A stretch of 64,000 nt of DNA from Novosphingobium olei (GTDB taxonomy: Bacteria > Pseudomonadota > Alphaproteobacteria > Sphingomonadales > Sphingomonadaceae): contig NZ_JABBGM010000012.1 in NCBI RefSeq assembly GCF_012927405.1, positions 1 through 64,000 on the forward strand. The letters are read 5' to 3'. The notes below the pieces were generated by a model. That model saw nothing but the letters and a program-made list of their open reading frames with translations, had not been told where the DNA came from and ran no database searches. Shown here one piece after another: positions 9,461 to 18,168 of this stretch (the first letter of the stretch is position 1; each line of letters opens with the position of its first letter). The translations under genes and the position numbers were made by a program.

Positions 9461-9802
9461 GTTTCCTATAACCCTCTGGCCGCCGCAGCTCGAACGTCAT
9501 CGCTGTGCTCTTATCCCGATTTGCCCTAAAGTGTTAACGATTCCGACAATGGGGCACGAAGATGGCCAATCTTTCACGAGAAAGCAGGCGGTTGCAGAAC
9601 TTGCCCCCCATGCACTCCTGGGCTCGGACCTGCAAAAACGCGCCGCTCACACCGCATGCTTGTCGAGACTCGTGCGCTATTGCTGCCTCATCACCGCCAT
9701 CGAGTGATCCGGCCTTGCGTTGGTCGACCGAGTGATTGCAAATGCAAAGCCGGAAATTGCGATGAGGCGTTGCAACCAGGCGTTCTTTTGCGCCGCCAGA
9801 CT

Positions 9803-10171
9803 TTAACCGGGATGGGCTTGCGGTACGTGGGTCGGCACGGACGTCTGTGAGACGAGCAGCGATGAAGAGAGCGCGGGGACGTACCGCAACGCCAACGTCA
9901 GCACCAAAGGCCAGGTCCATGTGGCAGCAGCGTCAACGAGTGTATCTGACCAAAACCATCCGCCTTTCGCGAGAAAGTCCACGACTTCGTTTGCGCATTC
10001 CAGGAACACGACCACGAGCAGTGGCTTGAACGATGCAAGCGGCTTTCGCCAGATGAGCGCAGCAGCTAGCCAAAACCCTAAACCCGCGCACATGTGAGCA
10101 AACTTGTCTGGAGCGGGACAAGCCGCAACGATTGCGCGAATGACGCGCTCATAGGCTTCCAGGAATGACAC
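9803..10171 (-). CDS. VanZ-like small membrane protein
   Basis: 122 residues from a GTG at 10169-10171, chosen because GAGG lies five bases upstream; a GTG 12 codons earlier has no such site. After a short amphipathic start come DKFAHMCAGLGFWLAAALI, a second hydrophobic span (FKPLLVVVFLECANEVVDFL) and a third (WPLVLTLALRYVPAL). The DK-H pair at the first helix and the ExxN-D pair in the second are typical of VanZ-like proteins. Their biochemical role is unclear; many sit in surface-polysaccharide loci, which fits the glycosyltransferase and acyltransferase genes 3-4 kb away. Confidence 0.6.
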   Translation of the reverse strand: MSFLEAYERVIRAIVAACPAPDKFAHMCAGLGFWLAAALIWRKPLASFKPLLVVVFLECANEVVDFLAKGGWFWSDTLVDAAATWTWPLVLTLALRYVPALSSSLLVSQTSVPTHVPQAHPG

Positions 10172-10562
10172 CGCCGCCTCATATTGCAGCGCAGCACAAA
10201 AGTCCACGCAAGGCGCATCAAAGTCGGAATTGCAACTCTCCGCTCAAAAAATATGCGCAGGCTGCGCCTCAAAAGGATTAACGCCCGGCAGAAGTCCAGT
10301 AAGTTCAGGATGCCCATCCACTGCGCTTCGCTCCCCTTGCGATTAGATCGCTGACCGCAGAGGCTAAGTAACTCAGATCGCACAGCTTCGCGGCGAGACT
10401 GCCTTCGAAGATGACGATGCGGTGCAGCGAAACTTACAAAAAAAAGCGGCCAGAATTTGCCGAGGCGGCAAGTCTTTGCCTGTTGCTGTCAAAACAACAT
10501 GCACAATAATTCTAATGACCGGGTCCGTATCCAGAAATTGACCCACTTAAAGTCAAATTTAC

Positions 10563-10648
10563 ACGGCAGGCTTAATCACCATCGCTGAGACGGTGTCTGC
10601 CGTTTCATGTGATGCACTGGCCCGTCGGCTCAGCCGGCGGGCCCTTTT
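10563..10648 (+). ncRNA. Candidate structured RNA or leader with two hairpins
   Basis: Two stems follow each other. The first has ACGGCAG at 10563-10569 paired with CTGCCGT at 10597-10603, enclosing a smaller CACC/GGTG stem. The second is an 11-base-pair stem ending in a T run. A short frame starting ATGCCAGCC lies 25 bases downstream behind a GGGG motif. The arrangement fits either a small RNA ending at its own terminator or an attenuated leader. No known RNA family is recognised. Confidence 0.35.
10619..10648 (+). terminator. Rho-independent terminator
   Basis: Arms GGCCCGTCGGC (10619-10629) and GCCGGCGGGCC (10633-10643) pair over 11 bases with one G-T wobble and a three-base loop, followed by CTTTT. 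No gene on the plus strand ends just upstream, so it probably terminates a small RNA or an early leader transcript. Confidence 0.6.
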
Positions 10649-10903
10649 CCATTCGACTTTTGGGGTTACCCCATGCCAGCCCTACGCTCAGGCGCGCATT
10701 TTGGCTCAAAGGCGTGGCCGACGCAGGGCAAAGGCTGCGCCCAAGCGTTCTTGCCAACTTCGGCGCCAAAGTCGCTGGCGCTTGACCTCGTTTCGGGAAG
10801 CTCAGCAGCCGCATTCGGAGGAGCCGTTTCGGAAGCTGCGGCACCGTGCTTTCACCACAGGTTTACGAACATGTGATCACGGTTTGCGGTCAGTGCACCC
10901 ACG

Positions 10904-11143
10904 TTGGAGACCGTGATCGTGACCAAGCTTTTACGTTTAAGGCCGCCGAAGACCATATGGGAAACATCCCCGACGGGGCTTTACGTGCGCGCCTGCGCGG
11001 CGGTGAGACTTGTCTGCTTTGGCCTCATGACGCTATTTGGCAGTGCTTTGGCGGCAGGCGCGGCATGTCGGGCCGTTGTTGCCGTGTTTTTGGGTCTTTT
11101 CGCATGGTTTTTATCCCGGCTCCCCGAGGAAGACTATGAGTAG
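10904..11143 (+). CDS. Small membrane protein, first of an overlapping pair
   Basis: Up to 79 residues. Possible starts are TTG 10904, GTG 10913 or GTG 10919; a GGAG at about 10906-10909 best serves the last. After a basic segment (TKLLRLRPPKTIWETS) there are two hydrophobic stretches (RLVCFGLMTLFGSALAAGA and VVAVFLGLFAWFLSRL), so it is probably a two-helix membrane protein ending in an acidic tail. Its stop codon lies inside the start of the next small gene (ATGAGTAG), which argues that both are translated. No family is recognised. Confidence 0.45.
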   Translation: METVIVTKLLRLRPPKTIWETSPTGLYVRACAAVRLVCFGLMTLFGSALAAGAACRAVVAVFLGLFAWFLSRLPEEDYE

Positions 11144-11246
11144 ACGCGATAAGAATGAGCGGGAAAGCCGCTGGATGGTGCTTGAGGCCACTATCCTGGT
11201 CTTGGCAATGCTCTGCATGCTCGCTGACGCTGTCGCGCGAATCTAG
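11136..11246 (+). CDS. 36-residue single-helix membrane protein, coupled to the previous gene
   Basis: The ATG at 11136 overlaps the upstream stop by eight bases, and GAGGAAG sits at ideal spacing before it. The product has a charged N-terminus (MSRRDKNERESRW) and one hydrophobic helix (MVLEATILVLAMLCMLADAV). This looks like a real translationally coupled microprotein. The partner is the two-helix protein above. No function can be given. Confidence 0.45.
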   Translation: MSRRDKNERESRWMVLEATILVLAMLCMLADAVARI

Positions 11247-11708
11247 CGCACCCAAGCACAGACATGTAATCTGCCGATAACGCGGTGCGCGCGCGATCAG
11301 GCCTGATCAAGCAGGAAAAGATATCCGGCGAAAAACTCGAAAACAGAGCATCACTTCACAGGGCGGGCTATGCCAGACCAGTGGTTACCCCGTGATCCAC
11401 TTAAAGCCTGAGCGCACCGGAGCAGCCAATCCCGAGCGAGGGTGCATAACCGCCAGCGGTGCAGAAACGGTCAAGTAATCGCAAATGGTTGATAGCCAAC
11501 AAAAAACAGCCTGAACGCGGAACCTTCTTGACGCTGCCGCCAAACAAACGGCCAAAAGACCACTCGGCGCTAAATGACACGGAATATTACGTATGATAAG
11601 ACAAGCCGCTCTACTAAAATGATTTTCTTCCGCGGAAAGAGCTGGCGTATCCGCTCAGGTGGCACATCATCTTGCTGGCAGATTTGAATATGGTAAACGG
11701 CGCCTCGT
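11247..11708. other. Intergenic; contains a 14-base palindrome
   Basis: No gene is seen. A perfect palindrome GATCAGGCCTGATC lies at 11295-11308, and a TTCCGCGGAA palindrome occurs near 11630. Either could be a regulator site for the gene starting at 11709, but nothing links them to a known factor. Confidence 0.35.
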
Positions 11709-12740
11709 ATGCTCAGAAAAGAATCGTCGCCCCGCCCCATTCTGGAAGCTGCCGAGGATGGCGGCCATGGCCCCGCGATAGCTGTTTTGGCCGCTTCTGG
11801 AGCAATTGCGCTGTTTGCCGTTTCCGGCCAGCCTACAAGGCAGCACATCATCCACCTGCTGGACGATGACAATACGGCAGCCAATCGAAATTTGCGGCCT
11901 GCCCGAACGCTGCATGACCCTGTCAGTATCCCCGCGTTCGGCAAGTTGCCAAGCGAAGTAGCTACACCGCAGCACGTCGTGTCGCCCACCGAGCATGAAA
12001 CGCCCAAGCAGACAGCTGTGTCCTTTTCGCCTGAGATACAACGGCTTCTCGCTGCTCAAAAGGACTTGAGCCAAACACTTTGGGGGGATCAGCGCCCCTT
12101 TGCTGCGCCGATGCTTCCCCCGCCCTCTCCTGACCAGGTCAGAAACAGCACTGTTGCATCGAACTTCTCGAAGACAGACGACATTGGACACGCGTCTAGC
12201 GCAATTGAGCAAGCTCTAGGCGCTGCGTCTCTCGCAACAGTTCTGACAGAAGACGCCAGCGATACCACCTCTCCTTCAGCCTCCGAAAACCTTGGCGCAA
12301 GCGGCAATATCGCGCCTGATGCAGTCTCTCTTAAGAGCCTTGCAAAACGTGAGGTTCTTCCCAACGCCACAAGCCCGGACGGCTCGCAAGCTCCATCTTT
12401 GGCCGCCATACAGGGGGACGGACCACTCCCTGCTAGTGCAAAAACGCCGAGTGCCGGCCCCGCGTCCGAACTGCCGGTGGAACCGCGCGACACCACAGAG
12501 CCGGCATCGTCAGTGCAAATCGCTCCTGCAACGCCTGTACTTTCACAGGCATGCCTGGATGAGCGCTGCCTTTCCCCCCAACAAAGTTTCGCGCCAACCA
12601 TTCTGACTGCCGATGCCCTTGCCAACCTTGCACACCAGGCAGCCACGGTCACACCAGTCATGCCAGCTGCGCGCGCAATGGCTTCTAATGCAGTACCATC
12701 TGCTACGCCGGTCGATCGCTTCCCGCACCCCCAATTTTAG
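11709..12740 (+). CDS. Low-complexity Ala/Pro/Ser-rich protein with an N-terminal membrane helix
   Basis: 343 codons from the ATG at 11709, without a strong ribosome-binding site. A hydrophobic stretch near residues 22-40 (GPAIAVLAASGAIALFAVSG) may anchor it. The rest is Ala/Pro/Ser/Thr-rich and apparently disordered, with acidic patches and a Cys pair (SQACLDERCLSP) near residue 280. No domain is recognised. Its place next to acyltransferase and glycosyltransferase genes on the opposite strand gives no firm role. The long antisense frame at 12089-12661 is weaker. An envelope-spanning linker protein is possible; a chance frame is not excluded. Confidence 0.42.
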   Translation: MLRKESSPRPILEAAEDGGHGPAIAVLAASGAIALFAVSGQPTRQHIIHLLDDDNTAANRNLRPARTLHDPVSIPAFGKLPSEVATPQHVVSPTEHETPKQTAVSFSPEIQRLLAAQKDLSQTLWGDQRPFAAPMLPPPSPDQVRNSTVASNFSKTDDIGHASSAIEQALGAASLATVLTEDASDTTSPSASENLGASGNIAPDAVSLKSLAKREVLPNATSPDGSQAPSLAAIQGDGPLPASAKTPSAGPASELPVEPRDTTEPASSVQIAPATPVLSQACLDERCLSPQQSFAPTILTADALANLAHQAATVTPVMPAARAMASNAVPSATPVDRFPHPQF

Positions 12741-12768
12741 GCACAAATCTTCGGAAAAGACGCGCGCG

Positions 12769-13212
12769 TCAGGTCGGCGGGCGATCCACGCTTAGGAAAC
12801 GGCCATATCGACCGACCTCAATCCCCGATCGGATGATCTGCGCCGGGTTTCCAGCAACAATCGAGTAGGGTGGAACATCTTTCGTTACGACCGCCCCTGC
12901 TCCCACGATTGAGTTACGGCCAATCGTCACGCCGGGCATGACCAAAGCCCGCGCACCAATGAAGCAGTTCTCTTCAATTGTGGTATTGCTATACTTTCCT
13001 CGCGTCCGATCGTGGGTGAGAATGGTCGCTCCAAAAGTAATGTACGAATACGCCCCGATGTGAACGCCTTTGGGATAGGTCCTGTCCAACTTACATGTCA
13101 GCGAGATCTTCACAGTTGGGTGCAAATCCATGCCCCAAAACTTATTATAAAAGGCAATCCGCATGCCATTGATTAAACGCTGCAACCAAAGTAGCTGATT
13201 TAGGCTCCTCAT
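12769..13212 (-). CDS. Hexapeptide-repeat O-acyltransferase (left-handed beta-helix)
   Basis: 147 residues, with AGGA seven bases before the ATG. Hexapeptide turns are clear from residue 45 on (GVHIGAYSYITFGATIL, then NTTIEENCFIGARALVMPG, VTIGRNSIVGAGAVVTKDV) and end in PPYSIVAGNPAQIIR, the standard close of the CysE/LacA/NodL/WcaF group. It probably transfers acetyl from acetyl-CoA to a sugar hydroxyl. The glycosyltransferase gene lies 22 bases upstream on the same strand, so the two likely modify one surface glycan. Confidence 0.85.
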   Translation of the reverse strand: MRSLNQLLWLQRLINGMRIAFYNKFWGMDLHPTVKISLTCKLDRTYPKGVHIGAYSYITFGATILTHDRTRGKYSNTTIEENCFIGARALVMPGVTIGRNSIVGAGAVVTKDVPPYSIVAGNPAQIIRSGIEVGRYGRFLSVDRPPT

Positions 13213-13234
13213 TGCGTCATCCTATTTCGTTTTG

Positions 13235-14125
13235 TCAATTTGCAGCGCGTATTACTTTAGGTTTATTATAAGAAAACTGTGACCAAGCCTCCTTAAAAAG
13301 ACTTGGAGAAAGCTCACCTTTGAAAAGAAGTGCTAGACCGACCGCTATCTTGCGCAAAAATGCTAGGGTTGCGGGGAACGAATGGCGCCTGTGGCGGCCA
13401 AGAGCAGCCAGAGTGCCGCCATAGTACTTCGCACGTATACTTGGGTCGAAATCCCGATGACCAACCATGCGATGCGGAGCATAACGCACTACTTTCGAGG
13501 CGAAATAGGCGCGCATGGCGTAGTCTGTGTCTTCGCCTGATTTCGCTGGCGTTCCGAGACCCAAGCTCTCATCAAATCCGCCAATTTTCTTTACGATCCT
13601 CCCCCTAAGGGCAATAGTATTGGAGGATGCCTTCGAGATCACCTCGTGAAGGCTCGGGCGCACCTCACTCGGTTTCGCTGGGCATTCTGCGAGCGTCCCG
13701 TATCTGCAGAACCAGAAGTCAAGAGTCTGGTCGTTTACAAAGCGGGTGTATATCCAGTCCAGAGAGCCAGACGGATACCACGCATCGTCGTCGGGATAGG
13801 CAAGAACGCAATCGTCAGTCAGCAAGTCCTGCCTTGGGGCGATCAGCCGAAGCATCTGGTTTCTTGCAACGGAAAGCGGCACGAGATCGCCAATGGAAGA
13901 CACCTCCATCGTCGACGGAAATCCTACTCGCGCTACAGCTCCTTTGAGGTCATCGCACCGCTGCAGAAGCATATGATGGTGGACCTGGACCTCTGGAAAG
14001 CGTTTTCTGAACGCCTCGATCGACCCAACGAGGCGGCGTAGCTCGTCATCTCGTTGCGCCTGCATGTCTGCTGTGGTCAGCAATATCAACGGAATCAGGC
14101 GTCGTTCTGACGAGGAGGAAGACAC
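13235..14125 (-). CDS. Family-2 type (GT-A fold) glycosyltransferase
   Basis: 296 residues from a GTG at 14123-14125 with GGAG six bases upstream. A longer frame starting at 14239 adds 38 residues with no family likeness, so the inner start is preferred. The N-terminal strand (RRLIPLILLTTADMQ), the metal-binding region YPDDDAWYP and a later GEDTDYAMRA acidic motif give the GT-A nucleotide-sugar fold with its DXD and catalytic ED sites. There is no membrane segment except weak hydrophobicity near the end, so it is probably cytoplasmic or membrane-associated. It forms an operon with the acyltransferase 22 bases downstream. The sugar and acceptor are unknown. Confidence 0.8.
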   Translation of the reverse strand: MSSSSSERRLIPLILLTTADMQAQRDDELRRLVGSIEAFRKRFPEVQVHHHMLLQRCDDLKGAVARVGFPSTMEVSSIGDLVPLSVARNQMLRLIAPRQDLLTDDCVLAYPDDDAWYPSGSLDWIYTRFVNDQTLDFWFCRYGTLAECPAKPSEVRPSLHEVISKASSNTIALRGRIVKKIGGFDESLGLGTPAKSGEDTDYAMRAYFASKVVRYAPHRMVGHRDFDPSIRAKYYGGTLAALGRHRRHSFPATLAFLRKIAVGLALLFKGELSPSLFKEAWSQFSYNKPKVIRAAN

Positions 14126-14399
14126 TGCGCACTCCAACTTCGGCCAACAGGCGCTTGCCTGCCTCCCTCCAGACGAGCCTGGAGGTCCACGTTGGCCTTC
14201 TAGACCCTTTAATCGCAAGGGCGCACGATCGTCCATCACCTTGTAACCAGCTGAGCGAGTGCGCAGGCATTATCGTCTAAAAATGAACACTTCTTGCAGA
14301 ACGAACCTTATTATTTCCACACAGCCATCTGGCGTTGTCGGCCAATGCCAACGCGATGGAGCTTGTTTGAGCTTCCGCGAACGAAACCGGAACCTTAGC

Positions 14400-15594
14400 C
14401 TACAAGCTATCTGGCGGAGTGGCTTGCGCGTTTTGTGGCGCTGTTGGGCGATCGGCGCAGGGCGCGCATGTGTCGGGCATATATCGAGGGGTTGATCGGC
14501 CCCGATGACCACAAGAGCGTGCAGCCGATAGCGATCCCTTCGCCGCAGAGCGGCTATGATCAATTCCACCTTTTCATCGCGGTGCCTTGTGGAAAGGCGC
14601 ACCACTGGCACCGGAGCTTGGCCGACAAGCCGGCGCCTTGATGGGTCGTCGCAGTGCCTTGGCGGATCATCGACGACACGGCCTCGCCCCGGAAAGGGAA
14701 GTCGTCGGTCGGCGTGGCCCGCAGTATGCCTCGGTGCCGGGCAGGAAGCGCGCGTCTATCGCACCAAGCCCGAGATCGCCCTTGCCGAGATTGATCGCTT
14801 GCGCAGCGCGCTGGTGTCCGCTTTGGCGGCATGCTGGCCGACGCTGGCTACGGCCTGTCCGGCCCGTTCCGGCAGGCACTGACCGAGCGCGGTCTGACCG
14901 GGGCGGTTGGCATCCCTTACAAGCAGAAGGTCTATCCGGCCGATGTTGCCATGATCTTCCCGATTTCTGGCCGCGGACACCTGCGCAAGAACCATGTGCC
15001 TGACATTGCTTCGCGTCCCGCCCAGGACGTGCTCGAAGGCGCCAAGTGGCAGACGGTGAGTTGGCGGCGCGACACCAAGGGCAAGCTGTCGCGCGCTTTG
15101 CTGTCCTGCGCGTGCGGGTGGCTGACGGCCCGCCGCAGCGGATCGGTGATCTTGGCCCGCAGCATCTTCCCGGCAAAGAGGTATGGCTGGTCGGCGAGTA
15201 GCGCGCCACCGGCACGCGCAAATGCTGCTTCAGCAATTAGCCCGCCAGCACGCCGCCCGGGAACCTGCCCGGCGCCATCGAGGCGCGCTGGGTCTGCGCG
15301 CCAGCCCATCAACAACTGAAGGAAGAGCTTCATTTTGATCACTTCGAGGGGCGATCATGGCAGGGACTTCACGACACGCCCTCATGAGCATGATCGCGTT
15401 CGGCTTCCTGCAAGCCCGCCACCTCAGGGCAGCGGGTCGGAGAAAAAGAAGCCCGAGCCCGCCGCCGCGGTCGATCCTGCCGGCCATCAGCCAGGAAATC
15501 CTGACCCAGCTCAACCAGCCTACACCGTTCAAAAGCACGCATTGGCGTAAACGGTGGCGGCGAATGCTCGGCAAAACTCTGCCAAGGTGGTGTT
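14400..15594 (+). pseudogene. Decayed IS701-family (DDE) transposase
   Basis: Pieces of one transposase lie in order but in different frames. They are an N-terminal part with ARMCRAYIEGLIGPDDHKS (about 14466-14524), a central part with IIDDTASPRKGKSSVGVAR (about 14662-14720, carrying the first catalytic Asp), LADAGYGLSGPFRQALTERG with AVGIPYKQKVYPADVAMIF (14834-14960), GAKWQTVSWRRDTKGKLS, and a C-terminal HALMSMIAFGFLQARHLRAAG. At least three frameshifts separate them, so no active enzyme can be made. The intact family is about 400 residues. No terminal repeats were recognised. Confidence 0.8.
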
Positions 15595-15655
15595 AGGTCG
15601 AAGCGTTTCAAATAATGGTCGCTCATCCCTAGAACTGATTGCATTTGCAACAGGT

Positions 15656-16108
15656 CTAAAAACCTCTTGGAAATCGTTTGTAGATTACAGAGAGGCGCTC
15701 TAAGCACCGTTCAACTGCCGCGACCCCCTGAGGCGTCAGGTTGATCCAGGTTCGCCTTTTATCATTCGGGTCATCTTCGCGCACAATCACACCTTTGGCT
15801 ACGAATATACCGAGCCATCGGAGGGCCGAGGTGGACGGCATCCCAGTTACATGTCCAACGTCGGTCGCGCTTAGTCTCTTGCCTTGGGCCCACTCACAGT
15901 AGAGCGCCAGCAAAATGTCCCACGCAGATTCAGTAGCGAGGTCAGGCCCCAGGATTTGCCTCCGTTCAGCTCGGGCACGAATAACGACTTCTGCCGCAGC
16001 AACATACTTTCCGGGCTCGGCGCTGTTTAGTCCGCGGAAAGGTTCCGTCACGAGAGAAACACGCGTCGCCGTCGCTCGAGTGCGCGGATTCTTCGCCAGC
16101 TTGTCCAT
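15656..16108 (-). CDS. MarR-like winged-helix transcriptional regulator
   Basis: 150 residues. Helices at about 40-75 (VVIRARAERRQILGPDLA, ESAWDILLALYCEWAQGK) lead into the helix-turn-helix (SATDVGHVTGMPSTSALRWLGIFVAKG), a beta wing with DPNDKRRTWINLTPQG, and a C-terminal dimerisation helix. The DxRR...L/T-xG wing is the MarR hallmark. It belongs to the sphingomonad group also represented by the truncated gene at 87-425. No target operon is adjacent, since the neighbours are a dead transposase and an empty stretch, so its regulon lies elsewhere or was lost. Confidence 0.8.
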   Translation of the reverse strand: MDKLAKNPRTRATATRVSLVTEPFRGLNSAEPGKYVAAAEVVIRARAERRQILGPDLATESAWDILLALYCEWAQGKRLSATDVGHVTGMPSTSALRWLGIFVAKGVIVREDDPNDKRRTWINLTPQGVAAVERCLERLSVIYKRFPRGF

Positions 16109-17224
16109 AATCCCCCAGGTTGCGAGCAGCCGTCAGCCAGAGGCGAGAAACACTGTTTCCGCCTAAATCACTGAAAATAAATGACAACATATTTACAGTT
16201 TAGTGAATTAGCACAACGAAGCATGTTGTGCCACTGCATGCAGAATGCCGCGCGATCAACAACTACGTCGGGTAGATTTCATGGAACAGGCATTGTTGGA
16301 GATATTCTTCGACATTGGCGCACACGGGTCGTCAAAGCGTAAATCCTCGGCTTGCTAAGAGCGCGTCGAGCAATGCTGGAACGTGACCTTCCTTGGACGC
16401 GATCTACACCTGGATCAGGGAAAAAGGCGCTCGCGGCATTCGGGCCACAGGGGTCACAAGCTCTGGAGGTGCCGGGAGCAGGCAACACGCAGCAGTACAC
16501 CTCATAGGTGCTGCCGCACTTCAATTGAGAGCGCGGCGAGTGTCCAGTCGGCCAATATTGCCAGCACCTGCGATGCCGGTGATGTGGATTTCGTCACGGG
16601 TTGATCCGCCCTGAAGATCATCGACAATGCCATCAACTTCTGGCCGATGGCGCACGACTGGAGCCGAACACCGTGCGCGTACCCACTCTGAGAGACGAGA
16701 GGCGTTGCCAAAATCGCGATAGGTTGGCGAGTTTTTTCCTGAAATGCACCCTCTGTAATGGCAAGCGGTCCGGTCATCGCACGGCCAGCCTGCCAACGTG
16801 ACCAAGCGTGAGCAATGGTCCTTGTCGCCGCGTTAGCTCGACGTCGGGGGAATTATTGTGACCTTCAGATGCACTGCTCGCTGTGCACCCATGCCAGCGG
16901 AGTGGCTGATGACAGAAGTCGTGCCACAGTTGGTATCTGCGTCTCCGCCTTGGCAAACCTCTTGGTGTCTCCTGCCAAGCCTTGAGCGCGTTGCTCCACA
17001 GGAACACGCGCTTCTCAGGCATTGCGGTATTTGGCCTGACAAAACTGTCGGATCAAAGCCGCTACGCTGCTTCATACGCCGGCGCATTGCAGCAATTGAC
17101 TAAGAAGTGACGTTCAGGATCACATTCCTGCTGTAATCAGCGCCTTTCTTTGGCATTCTCGGCCTAGTTTGCGACTCGGACTTGCGTAAGACCTTGATAC
17201 AAGCTCGATAAGGGGATCCAGAAA
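16109..17224. other. 1.1 kb without a recognisable gene
   Basis: Only frames of 60-95 codons are present, on both strands, with no domains and poor start signals. A phrase such as KIIDNAINFWPMAHD near 16615-16660 hints at an old coding fragment, but stops interrupt it. The stretch is probably debris between mobile elements. Confidence 0.45.
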
Positions 17225-17572
17225 ATGGACGGCATGCGACTTAGGGACTTGGACGATCGCTTGAACCGGATCGAGGAGCAAAACACCAAACGCTTTCAAG
17301 AATTGCTTGCGCAAATTCAAAGACGTGACAAATGGATTATTACATCCATTTGTAATTTGGTCGGATTGTTTAATTATCTGCTCGTTGTCATAGGCGTTTG
17401 GTTCTTCATTGAAAAGACAGGAGCGGGCTTGCTCGGATCTATTGACATCATTGGCCTAGGCATCGTCGCTTTATTTCTAATGGCACACTGTACCAGCCGC
17501 CTTGCGGAGGCTTACTCAGTCAAGATTGAAAGAGGGGCGACGTTATCTTGTTGGCTTCGGCACGTCCATTAG
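17225..17572 (+). CDS. Small membrane protein with an N-terminal coiled coil
   Basis: 115 residues. AAGGGG lies about ten bases before the ATG. Residues 5-36 (RLRDLDDRLNRIEEQNTKRF, ELLAQIQRRDKW) form a probable coiled coil. Two membrane helices follow (NLVGLFNYLLVVIGVWFFI and IDIIGLGIVALFLMAHC), and the protein ends in a short cytoplasmic tail. It is AT-richer than its neighbours, which hints at separate acquisition. No family is recognised, and it stands just before an IS5-family element. Confidence 0.5.
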   Translation: MDGMRLRDLDDRLNRIEEQNTKRFQELLAQIQRRDKWIITSICNLVGLFNYLLVVIGVWFFIEKTGAGLLGSIDIIGLGIVALFLMAHCTSRLAEAYSVKIERGATLSCWLRHVH

Positions 17573-17741
17573 AGACGGCGGCAGGCGACCTTGACCACAA
17601 GATCATGGTGTCGCCGATTGTGACGGCATTTTTGTCTTTCGAATTAGCCTTCGAAGCACAGCAAGCAGCACCCTAATTGGCCCTCCAGGATGCTTGAAGG
17701 GTGCTCTGCACACTTCTCTGTGCGCTAGGGCCTGTGGGGAT

Positions 17742-18168
17742 TTAGCGTGAGTTGATGACGGCAGCGGCGAGATAGATCATGGCCGAGAAGCTCTTGTCTG
17801 TTTTGCAGGCGCGCATTGCGATGCGCTTGAACTCTTTGAGTTTGCAGAAGTAGTTTTCGATCAGGTGGCGCCATTGATACATCTTGGCGTCGATCTTGAG
17901 TTTCTGGGCGCGGGCGGGGCGCTGTGAGATGATCACTTGCGCACCGCGCTGATTCAAGTCCTCGACGATCCAATTGGAATCGAAGGCCTTATCGCCGAGC
18001 AGCGCATCGAATTGGATGCCTCTGATCAACGGTGCAACACCGATGGTGTCGAACCGATGGCCCGGCAATAGCTCAAAGCGGACAAGGTTGCGCAAGGCGT
18101 CGGTCAGCGCCAAAATCCTGGTCGTCATACCGCCTTTGGAACGGCCAATGGCCTGGCTCTGAGTCCCC
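17742..18168 (-). pseudogene. IS5-family transposase, C-terminal part (orfB)
   Basis: The frame carries the C-terminal DDE half: TQSQAIGRSKGGMTTRILAL, LPGHRFDTIGVAPLI, LLGDKAFDSNWIVEDLNQRG (second catalytic Asp region) and YQWRHLIENYFCKLKEFKRI (catalytic Glu). It ends in MIYLAAAVINSR. Its 5' end is cut by the inserted IS110-type element at 18169, so it has been separated from the N-terminal half at 19510-19833. In intact relatives the two halves are joined by ribosomal frameshifting; that cannot occur here. Confidence 0.85.

Noticed and set aside
10673..10876. A 67-codon frame just after the hairpin pair
   Set aside because: It has a GGGG motif before the ATG but a low-complexity product. 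It may be a leader peptide, but there is no evidence beyond position.
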